From Flavobacteriaceae bacterium (GTDB taxonomy: Bacteria > Bacteroidota > Bacteroidia > Flavobacteriales > Weeksellaceae), in the NCBI GenBank assembly GCA_012522185.1, contig JAAYKY010000041.1, forward strand, positions 33,889 to 97,888: DNA of 64,000 nt. The letters run 5' to 3'. Positions 9,756-18,952 of the stretch are shown in pieces. The stretch's first letter is position 1. Every line of letters starts with the position of its first letter. Under the pieces are notes generated by a model, which saw only the letters and a program-made list of their open reading frames with translations, had not been told where the DNA came from and searched no databases. The translations under genes were made by a program, and so were the position numbers.

Positions 9756-10292
9756 TTATTGTTTCGGATTGTTCATTAACTCCACCAAGGTTTCCATCAT
9801 CGTCGGGTCGTCCGCGTGAATGGCGTAATAATGGGCAATCTTTCCTTCCGTATCGATCAATAAATACCGCGGAATCCAGTTCAATCCGATGTAATTTGTA
9901 AACTCATTTTTCCATTCTGTATTGAACCAATAATGTTCGCCTTGGATCTCAAATTTCTCGATTGCATTTTTCCAAGCTTCTTCTTTTCCAATCCGATCCA
10001 GAGAGAAAAACAAATAAACCAATTCGGGATATTGTCTTTGAACTTCTTTCAAAGCCGGCAGTCCTTTGATACAATCCGGACACCATGAGGCCCAAATATC
10101 GAGTAAAATAATTTTTCCTTCGTTTTTTTTAAAAACTTCGCCTACGCTTAGTTGATTTCCGTCTAGGTCTTGAAGAGTTTGGCTTAATGAGATTTCGTCA
10201 AATTCGGTTTTCACTTCCGTTGGAACTTCTTGAGCCTTTGAAATAGAGAGTAAAGCAAGAAATAATATCCCAAGAATTGTATTTTTCATCAT
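9756..10292 (-). CDS. Exported TlpA/ResA-type thioredoxin-like protein
   Basis: 178 residues. A signal peptide ends near residue 20 (SISKAQ). The thioredoxin fold has the redox pair in WCPDC (Cys71 and Cys74) and a cis-Pro segment NWIPRYLLID. Such proteins reduce or exchange disulfides in the periplasm, often in cytochrome c maturation or secreted-protein folding. Two ATG codons in tandem begin the frame; either could be used. It is divergent from gltX and is not clearly in an operon with the glycan genes, 76 bp downstream. Confidence 0.88.
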   Translation of the reverse strand: MMKNTILGILFLALLSISKAQEVPTEVKTEFDEISLSQTLQDLDGNQLSVGEVFKKNEGKIILLDIWASWCPDCIKGLPALKEVQRQYPELVYLFFSLDRIGKEEAWKNAIEKFEIQGEHYWFNTEWKNEFTNYIGLNWIPRYLLIDTEGKIAHYYAIHADDPTMMETLVELMNNPKQ

Positions 10293-10398
10293 ATTCTAAA
10301 TTAAAAACGGAATGAATTTACAAAAACTTAGCCAAATTGATGGATTAAGGTTTTAGGTTTGAAGTTTCTAGTTAGTATCTTCGCAAAAAAATTTCAGA

Positions 10399-11907
10399 AT
10401 GTCAGAAGTCAGAGTTCGATTTGCCCCCAGTCCGACCGGTCCGCTCCACATTGGCGGTGTGCGTACGGCTTTGTTTAATTATTTATTTGCTAAACACCAT
10501 GGCGGTAAATTTTTGTTGAGAATTGAAGATACAGATCAGAATCGTTTCGTACCTGGAGCCGAAGACTACATCATCGAGTCCCTGAAATGGCTCGGTTTGG
10601 AACCCGACGAAGGCGTCGGTTATGGCGGCTCACACGCTCCTTATCGCCAATCCGAACGAAAAGAAATCTATGCGAAATACGCCACTCAACTCATTGAGTC
10701 CGGCAGTGGATATTATGCATTTGATACGTCAGAGGAGTTGGATCAACTTCGTTCCAAAGCAGAAGCGCAAGGCAAAACTTTTACTTATAATTCAGAAAAT
10801 AGAAATCGTTTGAATAATTCTCTGAATTTAAGTTCGGAAGAAGTTGAGGCGAAAATAAATTCAGGCGTGCCTTATGTCATTCGATTTAAAATTCCAGAGA
10901 ACCAAACGGTTTTACTGGACGATAAGATTCGTGGCAAAATTTCGATTGACTCCAACACACTGGATGATAAAGTTTTATACAAATCAGACGGTATGCCGAC
11001 TTATCATCTGGCGAATATCGTGGACGATCATTTGATGGAAATTACGCACGTCATTCGTGGTGAGGAATGGTTGCCCTCTTTGGCTTTGCATGAACTTCTT
11101 TACAAAGCATTGGGTTGGTCGGCGCCTCAATTTGCACATTTGCCTTTGATTTTAAAACCTGAAGGAAAAGGAAAGCTCAGCAAACGTGACGGTGATAAGC
11201 ATGGATTCCCGGTTTTCCCATTGGAATGGTCGGCCGAAGAAGGAATTTCCAAAGGCTATCGAGAAGAAGGTTATCTTCCAGATGCTTTGGTCAATATGCT
11301 TGCACTTTTGGGTTGGAACCCGGGGACTGAACAGGAAATTTTCAGTTTAGATGAATTGATTTCAGAATTCAGTTTAGAGAAAGTAAGTAAATCCGGTGCG
11401 CGATTCAATCCTGAGAAAACCATTTGGTTCAATCATCAATATATTCAACAAAAAACGGCCGAAGAAATCCTTCCGGAATATGAAAAAATATTGGAGAAAG
11501 ATGGCGTAACCGCTGATAAAGAATTCAATTTGAAATTGATTAAATTGCTAAAGGAGCGAGCCAATTTCATACGGGATATTTATCAGCAAGGAAAATTCTT
11601 TTACACCGCGCCTGATTCTTATGATGAAAAAGCGGTATCGAAAGCTTGGAAAGAAGATACGGCTGAATTATTGAAAGAATTCTCTTCGGAATTGGAAAAT
11701 ATTTCGGTATTCTCTTCGGAAAAAATCCATGAAATGGTTCAGGGTTTTGTTCAATCAAAATCCATTGGTTTTGGTAAACTGATGATGCCGGTTCGTTTGG
11801 CGATGGTCGGGAGTTTGCAGGGGCCTGACGTACCCGTTCTGATGGAATTATTGGGCAAAGAGGAAGTTCTGAAAAGGTTGGAACAAATTGGAAATCAATT
11901 GAGTTAA
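10399..11907 (+). CDS. gltX: Glutamyl-tRNA synthetase
   Basis: 502 residues, normal for the discriminating bacterial enzyme. It charges tRNA-Glu in the cytoplasm. The HIGH motif is HIGG at 17-20 and the KMSKS motif is KLSKR at 259-263. DTDQNRFVPGAE and VIRGEEWLPS are also family signatures. A TATCTTCG sequence at 10376-10383 resembles the -7 box and would leave a leader of about 10 bases. Confidence 0.97.
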   Translation: MSEVRVRFAPSPTGPLHIGGVRTALFNYLFAKHHGGKFLLRIEDTDQNRFVPGAEDYIIESLKWLGLEPDEGVGYGGSHAPYRQSERKEIYAKYATQLIESGSGYYAFDTSEELDQLRSKAEAQGKTFTYNSENRNRLNNSLNLSSEEVEAKINSGVPYVIRFKIPENQTVLLDDKIRGKISIDSNTLDDKVLYKSDGMPTYHLANIVDDHLMEITHVIRGEEWLPSLALHELLYKALGWSAPQFAHLPLILKPEGKGKLSKRDGDKHGFPVFPLEWSAEEGISKGYREEGYLPDALVNMLALLGWNPGTEQEIFSLDELISEFSLEKVSKSGARFNPEKTIWFNHQYIQQKTAEEILPEYEKILEKDGVTADKEFNLKLIKLLKERANFIRDIYQQGKFFYTAPDSYDEKAVSKAWKEDTAELLKEFSSELENISVFSSEKIHEMVQGFVQSKSIGFGKLMMPVRLAMVGSLQGPDVPVLMELLGKEEVLKRLEQIGNQLS

Positions 11908-11926
11908 GTAATAATTATAGTAAACA

Positions 11927-11959
11927 AAAATCCGTCTTGGCTCGGCCGAGACGGATTTT
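11927..11959. terminator. Bidirectional hairpin terminator between gltX and the T9SS gene
   Basis: AAAATCCGTCT and AGACGGATTTT form an 11-bp perfect stem around a TGGCTCGGCCG loop. A/T runs on both sides allow use from either strand, though the minus-strand gene also has its own hairpin at 12023-12056. Confidence 0.85.
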
Positions 11960-12012
11960 ATTTTTGCAGTTGATTCGGTATTTAGGAAACCGATTTACTG
12001 CGTGGATTTAAT

Positions 12013-12056
12013 AGAAAAAAAAGGAAAGAACCTGATTATCTACTTCAGATTCTTTC
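12013..12056 (-). terminator. Terminator of the T9SS choice-of-anchor protein gene
   Basis: In the minus-strand RNA, GAAAGAATCTGA pairs with TCAGGTTCTTTC (one G-U pair) around a nine-base loop, followed by a run of eight T. It lies 14 bases after the stop codon at 12070. Confidence 0.75.
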
Positions 12057-12069
12057 TTGATATTTTGAA

Positions 12070-13077
12070 TTATTTAAGAATTTTTCGTGTCAATACTTCA
12101 CCGTTTTCCAGAGTTGATTTTACTACATAAACTCCTTTTGATAGTCGGCTTCCTTCGATTCGGATTTCGCGATTTGTATCGTTTAGACTTGTCACCAATT
12201 TCCCGCTCAAGTCGTAGATTTCTACTTTTTGAATGTTTTGGGCTGATGATTTTACTACGAAATCATTTCCATCTTTGTAAACTTTCAGACTTGCTTTGTC
12301 CAAATCATTTGTTGCAAGATCTGGTATGGGCGTTCCACGAACGATGATATCGTCCACTATGAATCCACCTCCTGTCCCGTATCCTTCATCTATAACCATA
12401 CGGAATGCAATTCGGAAATTGGGTTGATTGGCTCTGTTTTCTGGCAAAGTCAAAACGGCTGTTTGTACGCCTTCATTGTTATAATAGAGTCCACCAGGAA
12501 AAGTTCCGTGTTCACTTGTTGTTCCTGCCAATCCCCCTGTTTGATCCATTGCCCAAGTTGCGCCACCATCAATTGAAGTATTTACCGTTCCGTAATCATA
12601 CACAATTCCTCCAGAAATCTCTCCGGCACATCTCCATTTGAATTCTACGGTGATATTCTCGTATCCTTCGGTTGAAAACCCTACATGCGCCCATCTTGTG
12701 GTATAGAATGGAGCATCAGCAGGATCTGCTGCATAGTAGTGGAAAGGCTCATTGGGAACCCATGGGTCATTTCCTTCATAGAAACCCATTCCAAGAGATT
12801 TCCCTGAAATAGGCATCGTGATAGGGTTGGCTCCAGCTGTCACATCAGAGAAATTCCACATATGACGATAGATACCTCCATATTGTGGCTCAGTTGAACT
12901 TGCGAGCCACCCGTTGGTCGCTGTATTTTGAGAAACAATTGTATTGGTAAAATTACCATTGTTTCCATCAAAATTTTGCTGATAAATAATTTCCTGACCT
13001 TGAACAAAAGACACGGCTGCTAAGCAAGTTGTTAATAAAAGATTTCTTGTGCTTTTAACTAGTCCCGATTTTTTCAT
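12070..13077 (-). CDS. Secreted protein with choice-of-anchor J-like domain and T9SS type A sorting domain
   Basis: 335 residues. A signal peptide ends at FVQGQ. A beta-sandwich region begins with IIYQQNFDGNNGNF and contains WRCAGEISGG and GGGFIVDDIIVRGT, the pattern of adhesion-type choice-of-anchor J modules. The last 75 residues are a T9SS sorting domain (LKVYKDGNDF, KVEIYDLSGKLV, LSKGVYVVKS, TRKILK). It should be exported by the type IX system and attached to the cell surface. No catalytic motif is visible, so binding or adhesion is the likely role. It is divergent from a TPR-AraC regulator across a 455-bp gap holding the palindrome CTGATTTAATCAG. Confidence 0.85.
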   Translation of the reverse strand: MKKSGLVKSTRNLLLTTCLAAVSFVQGQEIIYQQNFDGNNGNFTNTIVSQNTATNGWLASSTEPQYGGIYRHMWNFSDVTAGANPITMPISGKSLGMGFYEGNDPWVPNEPFHYYAADPADAPFYTTRWAHVGFSTEGYENITVEFKWRCAGEISGGIVYDYGTVNTSIDGGATWAMDQTGGLAGTTSEHGTFPGGLYYNNEGVQTAVLTLPENRANQPNFRIAFRMVIDEGYGTGGGFIVDDIIVRGTPIPDLATNDLDKASLKVYKDGNDFVVKSSAQNIQKVEIYDLSGKLVTSLNDTNREIRIEGSRLSKGVYVVKSTLENGEVLTRKILK

Positions 13078-13532
13078 AAATGATGTTTTGAGTTTTTCTT
13101 GTTACTTGATTGTTTTTAAGTTTTAATTTACCATTCGATTGAACTTCCCTGATTTAATCAGCTCCTTCGCTCAAACTCGAGTATTGAAATTATGTGGCAA
13201 TTAAGCAAGATTTGAATACATATAAAAGATTTAGAATATCTGTTTTCTGTAATTTGAACATAATTAAAATTTTAAACAATTGATTATCAATATTCTAATT
13301 TTCATTAAAAAAGACGTGGATTGTCGCTCTTCATAGCTTATTAAAAAGAAATCTTAAAGTTTAGATTTGTTTTTCTATATTTGTTAACCCTTAATTCCTC
13401 TTAACAAGATGATTTTTTTCAGAATGTTTAGAAAAAACTTAAGCTTCCCAAAAACCCTTTACCTGAGAAAAATGTATTCGTTATTTCTCATTAGATGGAT
13501 GAGTTAAAATGCGGGAAATTGGAAAGATTTAA
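13078..13532. other. 455-bp divergent intergenic region
   Basis: Very A/T-rich; no coding frame or RNA gene could be supported. It must hold the promoters of the T9SS gene (minus) and the TPR-AraC gene (plus). A perfect 6-1-6 palindrome CTGATTTAATCAG lies at 13149-13161, and TATATTTG (a -7-like box) at 13376-13383, though that is about 150 bases from the ATG. Confidence 0.5.
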
Positions 13533-15182
13533 ATGAAAATTTATTTTAAAATCACTAAGGGTTTACGTAATTCTTTAGAAAGACCTTCGGGTTATTTTTT
13601 GGTCTTTTGGCTATTGTTTTTTGCAATAAACAGCTCAGCTCAATCGCAGATTTCGATTGAGAATATTCATCAGAAATTTGATGAAGCAGCTCGGCTTATC
13701 GACGCTGCAAATCCCGAAAAAGCAGTTGCGCTTTTAGAAGAAATTGAAGAAAACTCACGTTTGATTGGTTATAATTCAGGTATTACAAGAGTTGGTTACA
13801 ACCTTGCAATTATCTATTTCAACTCAACCGATTACAACAAAGTCATTCATCTGGACGATGATTATTTAGAGATTGGCAGGCAAATTAAAGATTATGAGAG
13901 TGTTTCGCATCTTCATCGTTTGATGGGTTGCGCTTATTCGGAACTCGGACTTTTGAGCAAAGGAAGCGAAGAATATGATTTAGCGCTTGAATACGCCGGA
14001 AAAATGAGTCCGGGCAACAACAAACAAAATGCGCTTAGTTTGATTTATAGTAATCTTGCCAATTACAAGATGAAGTCAGGTGCATCGCAAGCCGAAGTAC
14101 TAAACTACGTTCATAAGTGCATAGAAGAAGCAGATAAAATTCAAGAAACAGACTCGGCCAACAGCTACCGAAAATACAGCCTTATCGCTTATTCCTATAT
14201 CATTATGGCCAACGAATATGAAAAGGCAAAAGAGCTGGATTTGGCCGAAGATTATTATTTGAGAGCACTTGAAATTCATAATCAGAAAACCGTTCCGCTT
14301 GTGGAGAGAGTGGTTTTACTCAATCAACTTGGCTATTTTTATTTGGGTCAGAAAGAATACGATAAAGCAGTTGAATACGCTGAAAAAGGACTTTCCATTG
14401 AAAGAAAAGCCAGCATTCCGCAACTTCGGCGAGATCTTTTTGAAGTTTTGTCGAAATCCTATATGGAGTTGCATGAAACCGAAAAGTCAAAAAATTATTT
14501 AAGTCAATTTACAGCTCTCAATGACAGCTTACTAAACATCAATCGAATTGCAGTAGATACTGCGTTGAACAATACCATTTCCAAACAAAAAGAACTTCGC
14601 CAAAACAATAGTAGCAAACAAATAATCATTTACACACTGATTGGAATTGTTTTGCTGGTTTTGGGAATTGCGCTTTTTCTGTATTACAAAAAGCAAAAAC
14701 AAATCAAAAAAATTGAAACGGCCTTGGAGCAATTTAAAGCCAAACAAATTCAAAACGAAAAACTTAGATCTCCGAAACTAAATAAGGTCAAAGAAGTTGA
14801 AAAAGAAAAAAGCACACCTATTATGCCAGCGGAAGCTGAAGAAAAACTTCTTGAAAAGCTTCATAAATTCGAGGAAAAACAACTTTTCTTGGAACGGAAA
14901 GTTTCCCTACCCTATGTGGCTGCCGAAATTGAAACCAACACCAAATACCTATCCTATATTATCAAAAAACACAAAGAGAAAGATTTCAACGAATACATCA
15001 ATGACCTGAGGATCAACTACATCATTCAGAAAATAACCGATAACCCGATTTATCGTCAATACAAAATTAATGCATTGGCAGAAGAATCTGGTTTTTCATC
15101 TCATTCCAAATTTGCGACTGTTTTCAAAGCATCCGTAGGTGTTTCTCCTTCTGAATTCATCAAATATTTTCAACAGAAATAA
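13533..15182 (+). CDS. Membrane-anchored TPR protein with C-terminal AraC-type DNA-binding domain
   Basis: 549 residues. A signal peptide or N-terminal membrane helix (about 20-37) precedes tetratricopeptide-like helices (about 45-335), one transmembrane helix (TLIGIVLLVLGIALFLYY, about 370-387), a charged coiled segment and a C-terminal AraC helix-turn-helix domain (LPYVAAEIETNTKYLSYIIKKH to GVSPSEFIKYF). This architecture places the sensor outside the cytoplasmic membrane and the DNA-binding domain inside. Such proteins are common transcription regulators in Flavobacteriia. The divergent T9SS gene is a natural candidate target, by position only. The ligand is unknown. Confidence 0.87.
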   Translation: MKIYFKITKGLRNSLERPSGYFLVFWLLFFAINSSAQSQISIENIHQKFDEAARLIDAANPEKAVALLEEIEENSRLIGYNSGITRVGYNLAIIYFNSTDYNKVIHLDDDYLEIGRQIKDYESVSHLHRLMGCAYSELGLLSKGSEEYDLALEYAGKMSPGNNKQNALSLIYSNLANYKMKSGASQAEVLNYVHKCIEEADKIQETDSANSYRKYSLIAYSYIIMANEYEKAKELDLAEDYYLRALEIHNQKTVPLVERVVLLNQLGYFYLGQKEYDKAVEYAEKGLSIERKASIPQLRRDLFEVLSKSYMELHETEKSKNYLSQFTALNDSLLNINRIAVDTALNNTISKQKELRQNNSSKQIIIYTLIGIVLLVLGIALFLYYKKQKQIKKIETALEQFKAKQIQNEKLRSPKLNKVKEVEKEKSTPIMPAEAEEKLLEKLHKFEEKQLFLERKVSLPYVAAEIETNTKYLSYIIKKHKEKDFNEYINDLRINYIIQKITDNPIYRQYKINALAEESGFSSHSKFATVFKASVGVSPSEFIKYFQQK

Positions 15183-15260
15183 ATATAAACCGAGCTATTA
15201 AGTTGATGCTTAATGGAAACATATTTTCAAATTTCACTCTTTTTTAAAGTAGAAATCTTA

Positions 15261-15268
15261 TATCTTTA
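15261..15268 (+). promoter_or_regulatory. Possible -7 box (TATCTTTA) fixing the start of the AI-2E family gene
   Basis: TATCTTTA is one base from TAnnTTTG. It overlaps the region of a possible TTG start at 15269, which would then lie before the transcript start; this supports the ATG at 15284. Confidence 0.35.
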
Positions 15269-15283
15269 TTGAAAATACCTAAG

Positions 15284-16432
15284 ATGCAACAGACCAAAGA
15301 CCGAAGCATCCGTAACTCAGCCCGATTGCTGATGTTGGTGCTGATTGTACTCATTTGCTATATGCTTCAAAGCATCATAGTTCCCATTATATTTTCCGTT
15401 ATTTTATCGGTATTGCTTCATCCCCTTTCGGATCGATTTGAAAAATGGGGTTTCAACCGTGCTTTTTCTTCACTGACTTCGCTTTTGATTGCGATTTTGG
15501 TGCTTGCTGGAATTGGTTACCTCATTGTCTCTCAAACCATCAACATCGGTCAAGATGCGACCGATATCGTTTACAAAATCAAATCCTTGTTCATGCGGAT
15601 TTTAGAATGGGTTTCAGATAAATTCAATATGTCCACAAATGACCTAATCCAACGTCTTGAATCAGAAATGGGCAACAGCGCCGCAAGCATCGGTGGCTAT
15701 GCTACTTCCATCATAAATTCCATCGGAAATTCACTCGCATACGGTCTATTGGTTCCCATTATGATTTTCTTCTTTCTGTATTATCGCGAATTTTTCAGGG
15801 AATTTTTCTTTCGTGTTTTTTCTCAAACTCCCCAAGAAAAAGTTGAAGAAGTGCTTAGCAAAATATATGAAGTATTGCAAAATTATCTGGTCGGATTGAT
15901 CTCTGTAATGGGAATTGTAGCAGTCCTGAATACCGTTGGTTTGATGATTTTGGGAATTGAATACGCTTGGTTTTTTGGGATTTTAGCAGCGATGCTTACG
16001 ATTTTTCCTTACATCGGGATTTTCATCGGATCCCTTATTCCTGCTTTGTTTGCCTTGGCGACGAAGGACAGCGCTTGGTATGCTTTGGGTGTGGTTTTAT
16101 GGTTTCAATTGGTTCAAACGCTCGAAGGGAATTTCATCACTCCCAAAATTGTGGGCGGAAAGGCCAGTTTAAATCCGCTCGTATCTCTTCTCTCTTTTTT
16201 TCTGGGTGGAATGCTCTTTGGGATTGCGGGAATGATTCTCGCTCTGCCCTTATTGGCAATGCTCAAAATTATCTTTGACTCCATGCCACAGACCGCTCCT
16301 TATGGTTTCTTGTTGAGCGAACCGGATGATTCTTATATTTTAACCGAAAAGCAAACTAAAAAAAGAAAATTAAATGAGAATAAAAAAAACCAGAAGGAAT
16401 CAGAAAAGGATTCCACCGATGAAATTGATTAA
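15284..16432 (+). CDS. AI-2E family transporter (UPF0118, PerM-like)
   Basis: 382 residues from the ATG at 15284; a TTG at 15269 would extend it by five residues but overlaps a likely -7 box. Hydrophobic segments at both ends flank a soluble middle part. The C-terminal half carries AWFFGILAAMLTIFPYIGIFIGSLIPALFAL and LEGNFITPKIVGGKASLNPL, which are hallmarks of the family. Members are thought to export small molecules or ions; the autoinducer-2 role applies to only some of them. The C-terminal tail is Lys-rich and cytoplasmic. A small DUF6973-like gene starts 9 bp downstream. Confidence 0.9.
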   Translation: MQQTKDRSIRNSARLLMLVLIVLICYMLQSIIVPIIFSVILSVLLHPLSDRFEKWGFNRAFSSLTSLLIAILVLAGIGYLIVSQTINIGQDATDIVYKIKSLFMRILEWVSDKFNMSTNDLIQRLESEMGNSAASIGGYATSIINSIGNSLAYGLLVPIMIFFFLYYREFFREFFFRVFSQTPQEKVEEVLSKIYEVLQNYLVGLISVMGIVAVLNTVGLMILGIEYAWFFGILAAMLTIFPYIGIFIGSLIPALFALATKDSAWYALGVVLWFQLVQTLEGNFITPKIVGGKASLNPLVSLLSFFLGGMLFGIAGMILALPLLAMLKIIFDSMPQTAPYGFLLSEPDDSYILTEKQTKKRKLNENKKNQKESEKDSTDEID

Positions 16433-16441
16433 ATTTGGAAG

Positions 16442-16942
16442 GTGAAAAAATCGCTTCAAACCCTCCGAAAATTATCGGTTAGTTTTACTTGGAAAATGTT
16501 CCGTGGTTTGATTTCCCGGCCTCTGCTTTTGATCCCCACTGTTTGGGCAACCGTTGAGTCGATCTTGTTTTCCGAAGTAAATTTTCAAGAATCTCATAGC
16601 GGTGATGGGGTTGCTAATGCCTTTCGGCATGCTGCCTGGAATTTATTGATTGCTAAAAACTGTTCGATTTTCACTTCGAATGAAAAAGCCGTCCAATGGG
16701 CCAAGTTCATCACTGATTTGCACGAAGAATGTTTCCCTAACGAAGCTTTTGACCATGAAATGGATTTGCACAATAACCGAATTGGGCGTGAAGTGTTTGA
16801 GAAATTATCCATTCATAAATTATCCAAAAAAGAAATGATTTCGGAATTAATTGACAAATCGGAATCGGCAGTCGGTCTAACTGACGAAAAGGAATTTTCA
16901 AACCACCCAAATGAAATGGTTTATTTTGAGAAATCTTTATAA
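16442..16942 (+). CDS. DUF6973-like small protein
   Basis: 166 residues from a GTG start; an in-frame stop at 16430 leaves no better upstream start. The central region has the family pattern ANAFRHAAWN, WAKFITDLHEE and MDLHNNRIGR, rich in conserved His, Asp and Glu, which suggests a metal-binding or hydrolytic site, but no activity is known to me. It starts 9 bp after the AI-2E family gene and is almost certainly co-transcribed. A short N-terminal hydrophobic stretch (LISRPLLLIPTVW) is not a clear signal peptide. Confidence 0.7.
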   Translation: MKKSLQTLRKLSVSFTWKMFRGLISRPLLLIPTVWATVESILFSEVNFQESHSGDGVANAFRHAAWNLLIAKNCSIFTSNEKAVQWAKFITDLHEECFPNEAFDHEMDLHNNRIGREVFEKLSIHKLSKKEMISELIDKSESAVGLTDEKEFSNHPNEMVYFEKSL

Positions 16943-16951
16943 ATTTACTTT

Positions 16952-17038
16952 ATGAACCTCTTTACTCTTTTATTGACAATTATTGTTCTTTTTATTTGGG
17001 GGCTAATTGTAAAAAAACCAGGACAAAAATGGTTTTGA
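16952..17038 (+). CDS. Putative 28-residue single-span membrane peptide
   Basis: An ATG at 16952 opens 28 codons that end at TGA 17036-17038, one base before the convergent ABC-F stop. The product is a hydrophobic helix (LLLTIIVLFIWGLIV) followed by a basic tail KKPGQKWF, an organisation like many real small membrane proteins. It follows the DUF6973-like gene by 9 bp. The positive-inside tail and tight packing support it, but the frame is short and could be chance. Confidence 0.45.
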   Translation: MNLFTLLLTIIVLFIWGLIVKKPGQKWF

Positions 17039-18940
17039 TTAAATCTTTTCCATCCATTCTTCCCATTCCTGCATTTTGTCTTCGAGCGAAAGTTTTAACT
17101 CGTCGTATTTTTTCAAATCCTCGTCTGAATGTGAAGTTTCAAATTTCTTTTCCAAGGAAGCAATTTCCGATTCAAACCCAGCAATTTCATCTTCCAGTTT
17201 TGTAATTCTGTTCTTGATCCGTCTTTGTTCTTTAATTTCTTCTTGGGATAATTCATTTTCTTTTTTCACCTCCACGTCCAAATTTTCTCCGTCTTTTGGT
17301 TGGTTGGAAGAGGCTTCAATTTCTCGGAATCCTTGTGCTTTACGCTCGACAAGGTATTCGTTGATTCCACCAAGGAATTCTTTAACTTTTCCATCCCGAA
17401 ACTCAAATACTTTATTGGCAAGTCCATCTAAAAACTCACGGTCGTGCGAAACCAGAATCAAAGTTCCATCAAATTTTTTCAGCGCTTGTTTTAAAATTTC
17501 TTTGGATTGAATGTCGAGATGGTTTGTGGGTTCGTCCATGACCAAAACGTTGAAAGGTTTGAGCAGTAATTTGGCAAGCGCCAGACGATTTCTTTCCCCA
17601 CCCGAAAGAACCGACACTTTCTTTTCTACTGCTTCTCCGCTGAATAAAAAGGCTCCCAAAACATCTCGAACTTGTTTTCGTGTTTCTTCGGTCGAGGCAT
17701 ATTCGGCTTCTTCCAAAACGGTCCATTTTTCGTTTAGAACTTCAGCTTGATTTTGCGCGAAATATCCGACTTCCACATTGTGTCCAAGTTTGATGCTTCC
17801 GGTATGATTCAGTCCATCGACCATCGCCCGCGCCAAAGTGGTTTTTCCTTGTCCGTTTTGTCCGACGAAAGCGATTTTTTCGCCGCGATTGACAAAGAAA
17901 CTTACATTGTCAAAGATTTGTTTTTCGCCATAAGCTTTTCCTACATTTTCAAGTTCAAAAATGATTTTTCCGGGCGTTACGGCCGAAGCAAAACGGATGT
18001 TCATCTTGTGAACATCTTCGTTTTCAACTTCAATCCGGTCGATTTTATCTAATTTTTTTATCAATGATTGTGCGGTAGCCGCTTTGGAAGCTTTTGCCCG
18101 GAACTTTTCGATTAATTGTTGGGTATGTTTGATGTATTGTTCCTGATTTTTCTGTGCCTGTTCCATTTTTTCACGTCTTTCTTGACGTAGTTCGATGTAT
18201 TTGGAATAATTGGCTTTGTAATCATGAACTTGTTTGTTGGCAATTTCCAGTGTGCGATTGGTCACATTGTCCAGAAATTGTTTGTCGTGCGAAACCAAAA
18301 CGACTGCACCCGGATAATCCTGCAGAAATTCTTCCAGCCATAGAATCGAATCGATGTCCAAGTGGTTGGTCGGCTCATCCAGAAGCAAAACATCGTGTTT
18401 TTGGAGTAGTAATTTGGCCAGTTCAATCCGCATGCGCCATCCGCCGGAGAATTCGTCGGTTTGCCGATGGAAGTCTTCGGCTTTGAACCCTAGTCCAAAG
18501 AGTATTTTTTCCATTTCTGCGTCTTTGGTATATCCGCCCAAAATAGAAAACCGATCGGTAAGCACTGTGATGTCTTCAATCAATTTGGTGTATTCCTCGC
18601 TTTCATAATCGGTGCGCGTGGTTAATTGTTCATTGGTATAATCAATTTTTTTCTGGATTTCATTGAGCTGTTCAAAGGCTCTTCCGGCTTCTTCCCAAAC
18701 GGTTCTTCCGCGTTCGAAATCGATATCCTGTGTCAGGAATCCCACGCTGACTTCGCCTTCGTGCACGACATCGCCTTCGTCAGAATCCTGTTGCTTGGCG
18801 AGGATTTTTAAAAGCGTTGATTTTCCGGCGCCGTTTTTTCCGGCGAGACCTACCCGATTTCCTTTGTTGACACGAAAGGAAACATTGTCAAATAAATAAT
18901 TTCCTGCGAAATGAACACCTAAATTCTGAACTAATAACAT
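17039..18940 (-). CDS. ABC-F family ATPase
   Basis: 633 residues, with two ABC domains and no membrane segment. Domain 1 has GKNGAGKSTLL, the signature FSGGWRMRIELAKLL and LLLDEPTNHLD; domain 2 has GQNGQGKTTLA, LSGGERNRLALAKLL and LVMDEPTNHLD. A linker between them and a C-terminal coiled coil (about 560-633, Glu/Lys-rich) match the Uup/YdiF-like branch. ABC-F proteins act on ribosomes or DNA intermediates, not transport. The start ATG follows directly after TATTTTTGCAAA, a perfect -7 box, so the mRNA may have almost no leader. Confidence 0.93.
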   Translation of the reverse strand: MLLVQNLGVHFAGNYLFDNVSFRVNKGNRVGLAGKNGAGKSTLLKILAKQQDSDEGDVVHEGEVSVGFLTQDIDFERGRTVWEEAGRAFEQLNEIQKKIDYTNEQLTTRTDYESEEYTKLIEDITVLTDRFSILGGYTKDAEMEKILFGLGFKAEDFHRQTDEFSGGWRMRIELAKLLLQKHDVLLLDEPTNHLDIDSILWLEEFLQDYPGAVVLVSHDKQFLDNVTNRTLEIANKQVHDYKANYSKYIELRQERREKMEQAQKNQEQYIKHTQQLIEKFRAKASKAATAQSLIKKLDKIDRIEVENEDVHKMNIRFASAVTPGKIIFELENVGKAYGEKQIFDNVSFFVNRGEKIAFVGQNGQGKTTLARAMVDGLNHTGSIKLGHNVEVGYFAQNQAEVLNEKWTVLEEAEYASTEETRKQVRDVLGAFLFSGEAVEKKVSVLSGGERNRLALAKLLLKPFNVLVMDEPTNHLDIQSKEILKQALKKFDGTLILVSHDREFLDGLANKVFEFRDGKVKEFLGGINEYLVERKAQGFREIEASSNQPKDGENLDVEVKKENELSQEEIKEQRRIKNRITKLEDEIAGFESEIASLEKKFETSHSDEDLKKYDELKLSLEDKMQEWEEWMEKI

Positions 18941-18952
18941 TTTGCAAAAATA
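18941..18952 (-). promoter_or_regulatory. -7 box TATTTTTG immediately before the ABC-F start codon
   Basis: On the minus strand the order is TATTTTTG, CAAA, ATG. With transcription normally starting four to seven bases after this box, the transcript would begin at or beside the ATG. The era gene has the same arrangement. Confidence 0.5.
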
